Source of the DNA: Eretmocerus hayati
Lineage: Eukaryota > Arthropoda > Insecta > Hymenoptera > Aphelinidae
Assembly: GCA_029851415.1 (NCBI GenBank)
Contig: CM056743.1
Location: forward strand, 32,318,714 to 32,382,713
Length of the DNA: 64,000 bases
Direction of reading: 5' to 3'
The position numbers and the translations under genes were made by a program. The notes beneath the pieces are model-generated. The model made no database searches. It was given only the letters and a program-made list of their open reading frames with translations, and was not told the origin of the DNA. Shown one piece after another: positions 1 through 11,090 of the stretch (its first letter is position 1; every line of letters begins with the position of its first letter).

Positions 1-118
1 CGGCAAGCCGAGCCAGTTTCTTTGCCTGCTGGAGTCCGTACAGGTCCCGCTGACGATCAGCCTCGGTGCGGGTGACGGCAGCCTTGCTCCGAGCGCAGCT
101 ACGGTTTTTACGGTCCAT
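1..118 (-). CDS. Partial ORF leaving the left edge, function unknown
   Basis: Reading leftwards from an ATG at 118-116 the frame stays open for 39 codons to the window edge. The product begins MDRKNRSCARSKAAVTRTEA and is strongly basic. It lies about 300 bp downstream, in the same orientation, of a TATA/initiator promoter, and the first 200 bases are more GC-rich than the following sequence. That layout would fit the leader and start of the first ORF of an LTR retrotransposon lying mostly outside the window, but no domain can be recognised in so short a piece. It may also be a chance ORF. Confidence 0.3.
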   Translation of the reverse strand, partial: MDRKNRSCARSKAAVTRTEADRQRDLYGLQQAKKLARLA

Positions 119-421
119 CCGTACGGGCTCGGACGGTATGGGAATCGAACGTATTAGGCCGGTCGTGGACCAGGCGCAGGGTTTGGTAAACGAATAATTC
201 GAATGTCTTCAAGGTTCAATTGCGATTCGGTACCAGGGCGAAACACGAACACAACACAGACTCTATCGCTCATAACTTCGAGCAGCACAACGGTATAATG
301 TCACTAAATCGCGATGATGACGTTCCTGACGGCACCAGGGTACGTCGACGTAACGGAGCAGCGTGGCCACGGAAGGGCCGAGTGTCGTGGAGAGTGCGTC
401 GCGACGGCGTGTTGAGATCGG

Positions 422-458
422 ACTGAGATGCCGAGCTTGGTTTGCTGGGGCTTATATA
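422..458 (-). promoter_or_regulatory. Minus-strand core promoter: TATA box and initiator
   Basis: On the minus strand TATATAAG (458-451) is followed by TCAGT (426-422), the arthropod initiator consensus, putting the predicted start A at 424, 34 bp after the first T of the TATA box. The order and spacing are those of a standard RNA polymerase II core promoter. A block of tandem GTAACG-type repeats lies just upstream (480-970), as in the U3 of some LTRs. It would direct transcription leftwards into the partial ORF at 118-1. Confidence 0.5.
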
Positions 459-479
459 GGCGGGTTAAGCCGCAAAAAT

Positions 480-970
480 GTGTAGCGCTAAGCAACGTTA
501 CAGCGTAAGAAAACGCTATTTGTAACGTGCGGATGCGTTGCAAGTGTACTTAAAAGTGTAACGGTAAGAGGCGTTTCCTTATGGGAAATGTCTATGCATG
601 ACGTGTCTTTGCGTTACGTGGTTGTGAAAATGGTAACGATAAGTGGCGTTTCTAGGTGTGAAATTGTCGTAAGTAACGTTCCTCTGCGTTACGCGCCAGA
701 AAATGCGTGTAACTGTAAGTTGCGTTTCAGATATATGAGAAAGTGTGGGGTAACGCGCGAATGCGTTAACGAATAGTGGGAGATCGTTTGTCCATGCCAT
801 AAAAGCAACGGGGTGCCACGTCACTTTTATGTGTATGGTGTGAATGAATAGTAACGGGGTGCTTCGTTACCTAAGAAAGTACTATGTGAATTGCGTTTCA
901 AATTAGGGTAACGGGGTGCCTCGTTACGTGTTTGTTAATTATAGAGTAACTGTAAGATGCGTTATGGCGG
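480..970. repeat. Diverged ~75-bp tandem repeats rich in GTAACG / CGTTAC
   Basis: Near-copies of a block starting GTAACGGTAAGAGGCGTTTC recur at about 558, 632 and 709 (spacing 74 and 77), each followed by a CGTTAC half-site. Two later versions, GTAACGGGGTGCTTCGTTAC and GTAACGGGGTGCCTCGTTAC (about 850-870 and 910-930), are short inverted repeats. More isolated TAACG/CGTTA motifs fill the rest. The block is directly upstream of the minus-strand promoter and could be regulatory. Confidence 0.6.
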
Positions 971-1062
971 TGTGTGGCATGTGTGTAATGTGTGGATGAG
1001 TGAAATATAATGTGCTCATCGATTAAAAAATAAAGATGCGCACATCAGGCTCACTGCAAAAA

Positions 1063-1250
1063 TCACTTGCCTCTCTCTAATAGATTTAGTGATCGTTGAT
1101 ATTCATGAATAAGCTTCGTAAATATTGTACGTGATTCTTTATCACGCCAACTCCATGTTTTTAAGAGGCAGTCAATGTATACCGGAGCAACCATGAGATT
1201 CCAATTGCAAATATGATAATTGCTAGAGCAGTTGTTCGGGAAGAATGATC
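1063..1250 (-). CDS. Candidate terminal coding exon, unrecognised
   Basis: A minus-strand open frame ends at TGA (1065-1063). It is preceded by an acceptor-like ATATCTAG at 1251-1252, which would give an exon of about 188 nt. The residues look like ordinary protein (for example APVYIDCLLKTWSWRDKESR), with no low-complexity bias. I do not recognise the family. It could be the last exon of a host gene or a decayed element; no matching upstream exon can be assigned with certainty, although another candidate exon on the same strand lies at 2807-2694. Confidence 0.28.
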
Positions 1251-2693
1251 CTAGATATTCAAATATCAACCAAGAATTCCGTGGCGGGGTGAATTATAAT
1301 TCATTCTCAGATTTGAGTTCAGAATTGAAGGAATAGAGCTTTCGTTGTAATTCACTAACAAGCACATTTTTGCAGGCAGTATCTCTGAGCATGTTTGTTT
1401 TCAGATAATCTCGAATTTGAGGTAAGCTGAACTTGCCAACTCTTAGTAACCCTATAACTCCTTAGAAACTTCAAGTCAGAAAATCAAGTTTGATCAAGTA
1501 GGAGTTTTATTCTTGATCAAGGTTTGATAAAGCCGATCAAGCCTTTGATCAAAACTTGATCAAGACTTGAAGTTCATTTCTGATCGGGATGCAAGTGTGA
1601 TAAAACTCGATATTATGCGCAGGCGTGACGATCACTTGCTCAATATTGACGATCAAGCAGACAGAACGGTACCGTGCATGAGTGGGACCTGCAACTCATC
1701 ATCACTTTTCTTCAGATAAATTGAAAATGATCAACAGATATAATAATTCGGCTATGTAAACCGAACAACTAGATACTTGCAACTATATCCATGCACGTAT
1801 GAATACATTTCAATACTCCAATGTCATCAACCCATAGTATAATACATTGATACGATTCGTAACTCGCGCGCGAAATCTCAATCGGAACGCCTCCAATCTC
1901 TTTATCGAAATCATCAATCAATGATATGAGACAAGGTAGCATGATAGCGGGCGTTCCAGAGGATGTTCACTTCCAATGCCAGAGTAATTTCTTCATTTCT
2001 ATAGCAGGTCTCGACTAGTCACAACAGTGAACATGCTTATCTTACATGACTAAAGTGTAACTCACATTCTTGGTGGGTAAGATCACTACATTCAGACATG
2101 TAAAATCATCACCCAATTTTCTATTGGAGCAGTTTGGGATTTAAATAGATGTAAAATTAAGCTTTGGCAATAATATTCCACGTCAAAAATTTCTTACAGC
2201 GCAAAGAGGCCTCCAAGGGACGATTCCAAGTTTTTGGAAAACCTCTTATACTGTAAAGATCTATAAGCATTCATGATCAATGAAAAAGAGCGAGCGTTCG
2301 ATTGGAATGACGGAATTTACAATTTGCTGTACTCATTTCCCGGAGATTGAGATCAAAGAGTTTTGGAATGACACTAATCGATAGATTGTTTCATAATTCT
2401 CAGAATCAAGATCAGTTGCAGGCACAAGATCTTTGGACTTATGATATTCCATTGAATGTGAGTGTATTTCATTTTGGAGATTGGTCCATGGTATCCAAAT
2501 ACATTACACTTCATCATGAATGAGTATTTGGAAATGTTTCAATATTGGTGATCTAGTATATTCGCACGAATTTTGTATTTGGGCAGTGATGCTCGTTTAC
2601 AGTATTGAATGAATAGGAAAATCAATGAATCAATATGAACATATTTGTAAGAAGAGGAATAATAATGTAAAGATGTTTTCTTCTCCTACCTAC
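1251..2693. other. Intergenic or intronic DNA with a TTGATCAA cluster
   Basis: No convincing ORF. Between about 1484 and 1565 the palindromic motif TTGATCAA or close variants (TGATCAA, CGATCAAG) recurs about eight times in 80 bp. The remainder is AT-rich sequence without recognisable structure. Confidence 0.5.
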
Positions 2694-2807
2694 AGTGATA
2701 GCGCTGAGTAGATATCCAATTCTATCAAAGCGAGAAATAAGTTCTTTCTCTTCTTCAGCAGTAATGCTTTGCAAGAGTTTTCTTAATTTCATCGTAAATT
2801 CCTCCAT
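2694..2807 (-). CDS. Candidate coding exon, unrecognised
   Basis: A 38-codon minus-strand frame starts at ATG (2807) and ends exactly at a donor-like GTAGGT (2693-2688), in phase 0. It is preceded by an acceptor-like pyrimidine-rich tract ending CAATAG. The peptide, beginning MEEFTMKLRKLLQSITAEEE, is amphipathic and helical in character. It may be an internal or first exon of a host gene whose other exons I cannot place; the exon-like frame at 1250-1063 is a possible partner. No family is recognised. Confidence 0.28.
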
Positions 2808-3286
2808 CTATTGATGTTAAAACAATGAGACAGGAACAATCTTGTACATTATGGACCAGATACTCAAAGTGGACATTTCTGGGAATATTTTACACGTGGA
2901 GGCCACACGAAGTCAGAAATGCAGCTGAGGTTGATTTTTTCTTCACAATACGAAAACTGATCGGTTCCGTAGTTGGATGAATATCAAATGCAAATGTCAC
3001 TCTCAAGATATTTCTCCTCTAAGTATTAGATTGTGATAAATTGTCTTAATTTTCTAAATTGACTACCAATAGTCTTTGGAATATTTTTGAGAGTGAGATG
3101 TTCTCTAATGTGACTATTCGTATTGCGGCAAGGATATAGTATATTCTCGGAAATTTCTCATCCTGAGATTTCGATATCGTTTTAGAGCTGACGAAAAAGA
3201 CGTTGCAGTGATAATATCTCAAAATCCTACGAAGGACAGGTTCTCCTACTTTTTATTATTCTGGTGGTTGTTTGTGCTCGAATTGA

Positions 3287-3660
3287 TGAATTTCGAAACA
3301 ATGATGGACTTCTTGTGAATTGGCCGAGCAAATGGTTTTTGTTCTTCAAAACGCCTACATTCTACCTATACACAATTCTACAGAACGTAGACCTGTCACA
3401 GCGCTAATATCTTCGCTCGACAGCCAACAGTGAAAAACCTCAAAATTTAAATAAAAAAATGATAAAATAAAAATAAAAATAATGAGCAGTGTTGTGCAAT
3501 ACTTGAGCAGCATCGAGAAGATGTTAAATTTGTGAATCGACATATATGTATAGCCCTGAAGAGGCCCGTGTAGTTTAAACGGGCGAAACGTTGGCGTTTC
3601 GAAGAATGAGAACCATTTGCTCGACCGAATCACAAAAAGTCCATCATTGTTTCGAAATTC
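3287..3660. mobile_element. Penelope-like terminal fragment with inverted arms
   Basis: Two ~67-bp arms (about 3287-3353 and 3594-3660) are inverted copies sharing blocks such as AAACAATGATGGACTT, GAGCAAATGGTT and TTCGAAATTC. Just inside the right arm, 3556-3589 reads CCTGAAGAGG, a 6-bp stem GCCCGT/ACGGGC, then CGAAACG. The pattern CTGAAGA + stem + GAAACG is characteristic of the terminal repeats of Penelope-like retroelements, where it belongs to a hammerhead-type ribozyme core. Here one extra G separates CTGAAGA from the stem, so the core may be inactive. No reverse transcriptase frame is present nearby. Confidence 0.4.
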
Positions 3661-4432
3661 TACTACTTTTTGTTCAATCTTGTGTAAAATAAACAATTCG
3701 GATCGGCCAATGATCTCACCACCACCAACGTGTTATCAGCGCTTGATATATTATAGTGGCTTACCTTATGGAATTTCGAATATATCATTGGGTAGAGGAT
3801 TTGAAAGCCAGTGAAAAGTATCAAAAATAGTGAATTGTCCATCAAGGTATCATAATCATCACTTGGTGCCTCGTGAATGGCGACAATCTAGGGAGATAAT
3901 ATTATATCATTGAAGCAGCTTGACAATTTAACTCATATATACGATAAATATGAGTTTTTCCTCTACCATCGCAACGACCATGGATGAAAGCACGAGGCAG
4001 ATGATTGTAAATGATATTCGTCTATTTGGAGGTGATTGGAATGGATATAAACCACCTGTTGTCAAGAAAAATTCAACAGTTCTGTCGTGCTGATCGCGAA
4101 GGTTCTGTGATTCGAGCAACCCCTGGATCCACAAAAATGCTGGAATACGAGATTTCTCTTGATGAGATATCCAATTACAAATCAATGCATAATCTCTGAT
4201 GTTGATTCCTCAATTTCATATCTCTCACCTCTAGTCCAACGACTTTTAGGATAATTCCTCATGAGTTCGACGGCCATGTTTGTGGGGAGAAATTACTTCT
4301 CAACGAGATCACAAGAGTAGTTGAGTTATATCTCGATCCAGTAGACACTAGGGATGTTTGATAAGATTCTGACAAACGAAAAGTGGAGGAGAAAATGATG
4401 TTCCTTTTTGGCCACTGGTAGGTTAAATTGAA
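3661..4432. other. No gene recognised
   Basis: Only short overlapping frames on both strands with no recognisable motif. Nothing else of note was seen. Confidence 0.4.
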
Positions 4433-5700
4433 ACTGTAAGTCTGCTGTTTCCTGGTAACGTAAGTTGATATTAGGCGAATCCTATTAAACTCAATGTCGA
4501 AATCGCATTTAAAATAATTTCGATGGAACTTATCAAATGGAGTTAGATGAGGCTCCACGGAAAAATTTTTGACTCTACGCTTGATTTGGTGCGTCCCGCA
4601 ATTCCATAATCTCCATCAAATTCCTTCAAGATGCGAGCCCCCCAATTTCAGTGTACGTCACCAGGAAACAGCAGACTTGCATGAGTCTCAAGTTAGCAGA
4701 CAGATGAGATAGTGACGCGTAGGATCACATAATTGAAAAGATAGACAATGTTCATTCCTTGAAATCGAAGAAGAAGAAATGGACATCTTGTAGAATTTCG
4801 ATATCAGCAGACAGATGAGCTAACTTGAGGATGGCGTCTTCAGATGGAAAACAGAAGAATGTCCATTGTCATAAATTGTTCGAAAACACTTACACGACAA
4901 GGGATACCCGCCTTTCAGTTCATCTGTGCGGGGAAATCGGTCTTTACGACTGAAAAAACGATATTTTGAGCTGAACTCTCATCAAAACTGGGTTTTGGGG
5001 ATTTCCGTTCTCTGGATCCGATATGATTGTTAGGAAAGACCATTTTGAACATGTATGCAGAGTTACAGGAAATGGACATCTCTAGATTCGGGCTGAGGTG
5101 TCGATTTCGATGGCCCCCTAAGTGTCTGTTGGCCATAATCGGGTCTCAGCGCCATTTCAGGGCATGTCCATTCTCTGGATCCGATATATCTATATGTCGG
5201 AGAAGACCATTTTAAACGTGTTTGCAGAGTTACAGAAGATGGACATCTCTAGATTTGGCCTGAGGTGTCGACTTCGATGGCCCCCTAAGAGTGATCATGT
5301 GTGTATGTCTATATACATATATCCTCCTATACATACGTATGTACATATACACACATAAATACAGAGATACCTACATATTGTACACCATCAATATCACCTG
5401 GATAACACCCTGATATGGGTCGTTCCTCGATAAATGGGAAGTTAAATACGTCAAACAACTTCGAAGACTACGAACTATCTGATCAGAGGGAATAATCAAT
5501 TCAATTGACAAATATCTCGTTTGATGAATATACAACATTTCTGTTGGGTGTATTGGTCACTCAGAAGGGTTTTTCTCGTCATACAAATGGATGAACATGC
5601 TCCATTTCATCGGTTGGTTGCCTCAAATATGCGTGAGCCATTTGTCTGCTATCTGTCTGCCATCTGTCTGCTAACTTCAGACTCATCAGACTTGCTGTTC
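4433..5700. repeat. Cluster of inverted and direct repeats with AGCAGACAGATG motifs
   Basis: An inverted pair at about 4434-4461 and 4656-4683 shares GTCTGCTGTTTCCTGGT, so the segment can fold back. A second inverted pair, centred on AAGTTAGCAGACAGATG, occurs at about 4690-4712 and in reverse at about 5650-5695, with a third, self-complementary version near 4804-4830. Between them, 5011-5123 and 5173-5290 are a tandem duplication with a period near 165 bp (shared CTCTGGATCCGATAT and GGACATCTCTAGATT). The ends may bound a ~1-kb element, but no clean target duplication is visible. Confidence 0.4.
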
Positions 5701-6469
5701 TAATTCAGCGTGTCAGTGGCTAAGAAGTAACCTCATCATTTGAAATTGCCTCGCGCAATATGGTCACGATCTGTTATATCGATCGATTACCAAATTAATC
5801 CAAAGAGGTGAAGTAGTTGTTCTCCAAATATGAGGTGATACTTCCCGAAGTATTTCACTGGTATTTCTTTATTCTTCTCCCCTCAAGTCAAATGTGACTC
5901 ATCATAGACAAGCTGATATGCTTAAAATTGAAAGAGTCATGGGTCGAATCCACTCAATTCTTCTGAAGACAGAGTATCTATCGAATTGCAATAAAATGAA
6001 TGTAGTTAGTTATGCATCCTTTGTAAAGAATCTGAGTGATTGATTTCCTTTCCAGAGAATGATTTCTCTTCCAAATTTTCTCACTACTTAAAAATATATT
6101 CTTGCGTAAAAGAACATCGATCAGAATCTGGAAATTTCTTGGAATCGAATGAGATGACTTACGATACTCATTTCAATAATGCAATGAGGGGATGTTGTTA
6201 GGTGACAATATTTTCTGCTGACAATTGTGTAGGTTTATCATCATTCATTCACTCCATAACAAGAAGGGCAAATCATTGAGTGTAGGTTAGCATGGATATG
6301 ACTATCTGTGCACTTCAAAACGTATATGATTATTCCATTTGCTGAGATGATTATATTATTAATCAAAGTTGAGCAGTGCTTCGACTCTTTTCGAGTTGTT
6401 GCTAGACATTAAGAGTCCGCACTAATCCATGTACACTTCCCAACAGTCTGAACTAATCTAGCCGTTGGA
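5291..6469. other. Simple-sequence DNA then unassigned DNA
   Basis: 5290-5370 is a degenerate TA/CA/TG-rich simple sequence. From 5700 to 6470 no gene, RNA or repeat structure was recognised. Confidence 0.4.
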
Positions 6470-7313
6470 CTCGGCAAATTCAGATAGCTTTATCTGAAGT
6501 TGCCGACTGGCTCGAACGAGAAAGGTCAGCCCACGAGAAAAGGATGCTCCATGGATTGGTCCAGAGCTGAAATTGATCATTAGCAAGCGCAAGGCACTGA
6601 GGAAGCGATGGGAGCGTGTACTGCACAATCAGCACCTTTGCCGTGAGCTTGTGGATAAGTACTTCGAGCTCTCGGAGGGAGTTGCGGTGCGCTTGGGAAA
6701 AGAGCGTTTTCTTCTATCACAATCACCTGTCAGACGCTCTTGATCAAAACAAGAATATTTTGGAGGGAATGCGTAACCTCGGCCTTTTGCCTAGGAACAA
6801 AGAGGAGAAACTCCACGGTCTTACCCCAAATGAACTGAATGACCACTTTGCTGGGGTATCTATCTGAGGTATCAACACACGAAAACATTGATGTAGCAGA
6901 TGAAATTATTTCGTCTGCCTCTGAGAATGGTTTTGAGTTCAAACCTGTCGATTTTTCTCGAGTAGTCTTGGCTGTCAAACACATTTTATCCCGAGCTCGT
7001 GGTGTCGATGGAATCCCTCAGAGTGTCATTGCTAAAGCTCTCCCAGTTGTAGTAGAGCTACTAGTGGATATTTCCAGCTCCTCTTTCGCTCAAGGAACTT
7101 TTTCCCAAGCTTGGAAATAAGCCCAGTTGATCGCGCTAAAAAATACAACAACACCATTTACTGCCTCGGACTTCCGTCCTAATGCTCTACTGTGCTTTCT
7201 TGCAAAGCTTCTTGAGGAGATTGCTCATTCCCAAATCCCAGAATATCTTGAGAAAAAGAAACTTTTGGATCCCTTCCAGACTGGTTTTCAACACAATCAT
7301 AGTCAGGGCCGCG
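6470..7313 (+). pseudogene. Jockey/CR1-like LINE, endonuclease end and start of reverse transcriptase (5' part)
   Basis: Reading across several frameshifts on the plus strand gives hallmark pieces of a LINE ORF2: APWIGPELKLIISKRKALRK (end of the endonuclease domain), then GVDGIPQSVI, then a segment close to the RT motif SDFRP-IALL, then LLDPFQTGF-H-HS at 7270-7313. Family members continue with TQTAL and a stretch leading to the FDTI motif. That continuation is missing here and reappears at 12606. This copy was therefore cut in two by a later insertion. Frameshifts and stops show that it is dead. Jockey versus CR1 assignment is from motif resemblance only. Confidence 0.72.
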
Positions 7314-7819
7314 TTCAGGTTACCGGAGGCCCTAGGCACCGGGTGGTGGGGGCCTATGTAAGGAGATCGAATTTGCTAGAAAATTTTTCTGATATTATGA
7401 TGGTGTTTTTGAGAGATTCTCAGCTGTAGAATACTTCTGAGTCAACTTGTACTTTATTATTTAAATTTGGCACATTTGTTGCGTAAGTTATTCATGTACA
7501 TATTTATATATACGAGATCAGAAATCACTCAAATGCGAAATGGAGAACTATTCGTAAAATAGGGAACTGATCTAGCATCGAAGGCTGATGATGTACTTTG
7601 AGTCAACTGTCATCTCAACATCAGATTTCCGCAAATTTGTTGCACGAGTCCCAAAAACAATTATTCGATTGCTAGATGAAGATTCAGAAAAATACTTATG
7701 AGAGGGAAATGATCTAGCATCGTACGAGTGTTTTTTGACAATTGACTCGATTCATGAGATTACTTATAACGACAAACCGAGCCCTGTTCTAAGCATTATC
7801 AATTATGCTGATGCAGATT

Positions 7820-10262
7820 CATGTCATATGTGTACCAGGCGGGCTTTTTTATTGTCAAATTCATTGATCAGATCGTCGAACGATAGTTCCCTCATTATAT
7901 CGCTCTCTGCACTCATTCTCGTGAGATTATTCAATCGATCTTCAACCATGAATCTCTATCGCGTTTAGACGAGTTTGAGTTTTGAGGATGATCTTCCACT
8001 CATGCAATTAGTAGTCATCATAACTAGGTACGTTCTAAGTAAAATAATAACGTTGGGAAAAACAGCCTGGGTGTCCGTTTCGATTAGGATCCTGAGTGCT
8101 TTGGCTTCGAAGCAAATCTGTTCAGCTTCTTTTTCTTCTTGAAGGAAATCAGCGATGAAGGGTTTGAATTGTATTAGCTCATTAATCAAATACGCTTCAA
8201 GATCATCTCCGTACTCCTCCAATACATTCTCGGCATGTGTTTTAATTTCTTCTGATGGTAAATTCAACGGTTTTCTCAAGAACCCGAGAATCGATTCCAC
8301 CTCTTCATAAGCTGCGATCCTTTGCTACAAAGATATTTTCAGCGAATTATTGATGGGGATGTAGAAGTCAATTCTGAACTTATCAGAACTAGTCAAACTT
8401 ACATGAGGAGCTTGGTTTTGACCCAAGGAGCCCAGTCTGATGTTCGGTTTCTTACGGCGCTTATTTGCAAAATGTTACTCATCTGAACCGGTTAGCTCTT
8501 TCCCTCGGCTTTCGTAGAACTCGAATTTACCACGAAGTGACTCGATAAAATCGCAAAGAGATTTCAGGAGGATGATTGACGAATCCAGACCGGCGTTAGA
8601 GCTTTGCAGTTTCATATTTGTCTTATTAACTTGACCTAGAATATCATTCCAAAAAACTAACAAGACACCTGTCTCTAATTTGTTTAGGGACTCTGAGAGG
8701 CCAATAGCTTCATCGTCACTAGAAGACAGTTCAGCCAGAGCGCTTTTATATCCTTCGTACCCTTGATTCACCGATACCACAGAATCTGTTCGAGAAGACC
8801 ACCTGATTGTGTCAACTCTCTTAGGCACAAATATACGGCTGATCTCAATTAGCAAGTGTTCTCTCAGTTTTTTGATCAACAAGTCATATCATTCGGTCGG
8901 CGATAAGATAAAGAACACATACATGTTTCTCATGAGACAGAAAAATTTCTTTGACTCAAGACTACAATTCATCGCATTAGTCCCCACCAAATTAAGTGAG
9001 TGAGAAAAGCATGGAATCCATCTAGCCAATCGATTATTTCTTTTGACAAGTGCTTGCAAACTATTGAATTTGCCACTCATATTTGAAGCGTCATCATAAG
9101 TTTGACAACGGCAATCTGTCAAGTAGATACCATTCATTCCAAGAACGATTCGAGAGCATCAAACATTTCTATACCTTTATGACCTACATTCGGCAAGAAT
9201 GTGACAAACCTCTCACCAGGTTCATAGCCTTCAAGATAGCGGGAATTCATGCTATGTTGATCTCTGTGCATCACATCAGGAGAGGAGTCTATAGATACGC
9301 CGTGAATTCGAGATTTTTTCATACGTGCCACCTCTTCAGCGAGAATGCGGGAACCGATCATCTCGATAATTTCTTCACAAATAGTATTTGACAAGTAACT
9401 GACCATGCCACTTCCACATCAGGCGTATTTTAAGAGGTGGGCTTTTGGAATCGGATCACGGTTAGACATTAGTTCAATAATGTCCAAAAAATGACCATTA
9501 TGTGGCGCTCCTATTATTTCATTGTCTCTACTTGTGGACAGATTGCGTTATGTACAGTACATAATGACATTCATGACTCGTACTGAAATATCTTCCCAAT
9601 ACGTCACATCATTCTCAATTCGTTTTTTTAATCCCATATCAATGGATCCCAGTGACGAAGATCAAAGGTGGAAGTCCCGCGTTGCTGAGAGATAAGCTTG
9701 AGATGTTTCATGTTCATGCAAACTCGTATATGCTTTTTTCACAATTTAGTCACAAAAGCCTTGCACAAACGGCAAATGCGAATGTTGCACTGTTCAATTC
9801 ACATAGAAAGCAATAGAGTGTTCCACTGACTTCCGAGAAGCATAGCCAGGAAGGGTGGAAAAGTTTCTTCTTGACCCTCCTGACAAACATTCCTGGAGAA
9901 CACTTTCTGACTTTTTTGTGGTCATCCTGGACGATTGAGTTTGATCGAAGAATCTTGACATCATTATTCTGAATATGAGAGTTCCCAACTCCGACCCAGT
10001 AATCTACTTGTGTGTGCATAGCACTCATTGATGCAGGCCATTCAGGAATGTCTCCGTAGAGTACAGCATTTCTTGGATCTTGAGATACAATCGCAGTATT
10101 GGCGACAGGGGAATTGAGTTCTGACGGAGCTGGGATATCGATAAGGTCAATTTTTTTCCCCGAATGATTGATTTGTTTTTCATCTGGCGAGACTATACTT
10201 GATCGATTTCCACAGATATTTGGATCAATGATAGGCTCAACTCTATCCTTAGACTCCTCCAC
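7820..10262 (-). pseudogene. hAT-family transposase (ZMYM/DUF4371 type), decayed
   Basis: Minus-strand frames in order read as one broken transposase. The N-terminal part (10262-9750) has a TTF-type zinc-finger-like region with FHPSWLCF and LYCFLCELN. Around 9540-9440 lies a recognisable HNGHFLDIIEL. 9406-9134 contains SIDSSPDVMHRDQ. 9137-8889 has YDDASNMSGKFNSLQALV and WIPCFSHSLNLVG, both strong DUF4371/hAT signatures. 8882-8475 contains KRVDTIRWSSR. 8300-7965 has FPNVIILLRTYL and SSSKLKLV, the hAT dimerisation region near the C terminus, continuing in another frame to about 7820. At least five frame changes make it non-functional. Size and order match full-length relatives. Confidence 0.78.
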
Positions 10263-10565
10263 TATGACCTCCGAGTTGACCTTGAAATGAAAAGATCAGG
10301 GAGGATGTTGAATATCCAGGGCTGTGAATATCGAGGACTAGTGGACGGAGCTGGGATATCATTGAGGTCGATTTTTCTTCCCGAATGATTGATTTGTTTT
10401 TCATCTGGCGAGACTATACTTGATCGATTTCCACAGATATTTGGATGAATGATAGGCTCAACTCTATCCTTAGACTCCTCCACTATGACCTCCGAGTTGA
10501 CCTTAAAATGAAAAGATCAGGGAGGATGTTGAATATCCAGGGCTGTGAATATCGAGGACTAGTGG
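10123..10565. repeat. Two-copy 221-bp tandem duplication
   Basis: Copy 1 (10123-10343) and copy 2 (10344-about 10562) are near-identical, both starting GACGGAGCTGGGATATC. The duplication repeats the start of the hAT reading frame, so two ATG-led frames occur exactly 221 bp apart (10262 and 10483), both beginning MEESKDRVEPII. Only the inner one leads into the zinc-finger region. Confidence 0.8.
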
Positions 10566-10699
10566 AGGATGATTGGAAGAAGAATTGTAATGATATCATA
10601 TTCGTAAATTGGCATTAGAGCACTAATTCCATCTCTCTATCAATCTCAAATTTGAGATCGATCAATTGAAAAATGAATCATCGGGTTTGATTGGAGGAT

Positions 10700-11090
10700 C
10701 CTCCAATGCCGCAATGCCGATTTACGAATAGAATATCATTTGAAACATAAGAAAACGAGTCAAGTTCAAGAAGTATAACCTGATTTCAGGTGCCTCCGGC
10801 AAAGTAAAGACGCGCATAAACATGACATTGGATAGTTCAGCTGGTAGAGGGTCTTTCCCGGTGTGAAGAAGGCCCCCAGTTCAAATACGGGTCCAGGCAA
10901 CTTTTTTCTCACGATGTCTGTCATATGCGATTTCTTCATTAATTAACCCATCCATAATCAAATCCGATCGTTAATATCTCAATCAATTGATCTCACATTT
11001 GAGATTGATAGAGGAATAAAATTAGTCCTCCAATGCCGATTTACGAATATAATATCATTTGAAACATAAAGAGACGAGGCAAGTTCGAAA
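10700..11090. repeat. Direct repeats flanking a tRNA-like segment
   Basis: The block CCAATGCCGATTTACGAATA...AATATCATTTGAAACATAA occurs at about 10700-10775 and again at 11028-11085, each followed by GAGACGAG/AACGAG and CAAGTTC. Both copies are preceded by sequence related to TCAATTGATC / TCTCAAATTTGAGA. The tRNA-like 74-mer lies between them. Confidence 0.55.
10826..10899 (+). pseudogene. tRNA-like sequence (degenerate tRNA or SINE head)
   Basis: The 74-nt span fits the tRNA layout. The A box reads TAGTTCAGCTGGTAGAG and the B box CAGTTCAAATAC, with a T-loop TTCAAAT. The acceptor strands CATTGGA and TCCAGGC pair at five of seven positions including one G-T. The anticodon stem can form TCTTT/GAAGA, but the loop then has eight bases (CCCGGTGT) without T33. 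D and T stems each have mismatches. It is therefore probably a dead tRNA copy or the promoter head of a SINE, not a working tRNA. Confidence 0.45.
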
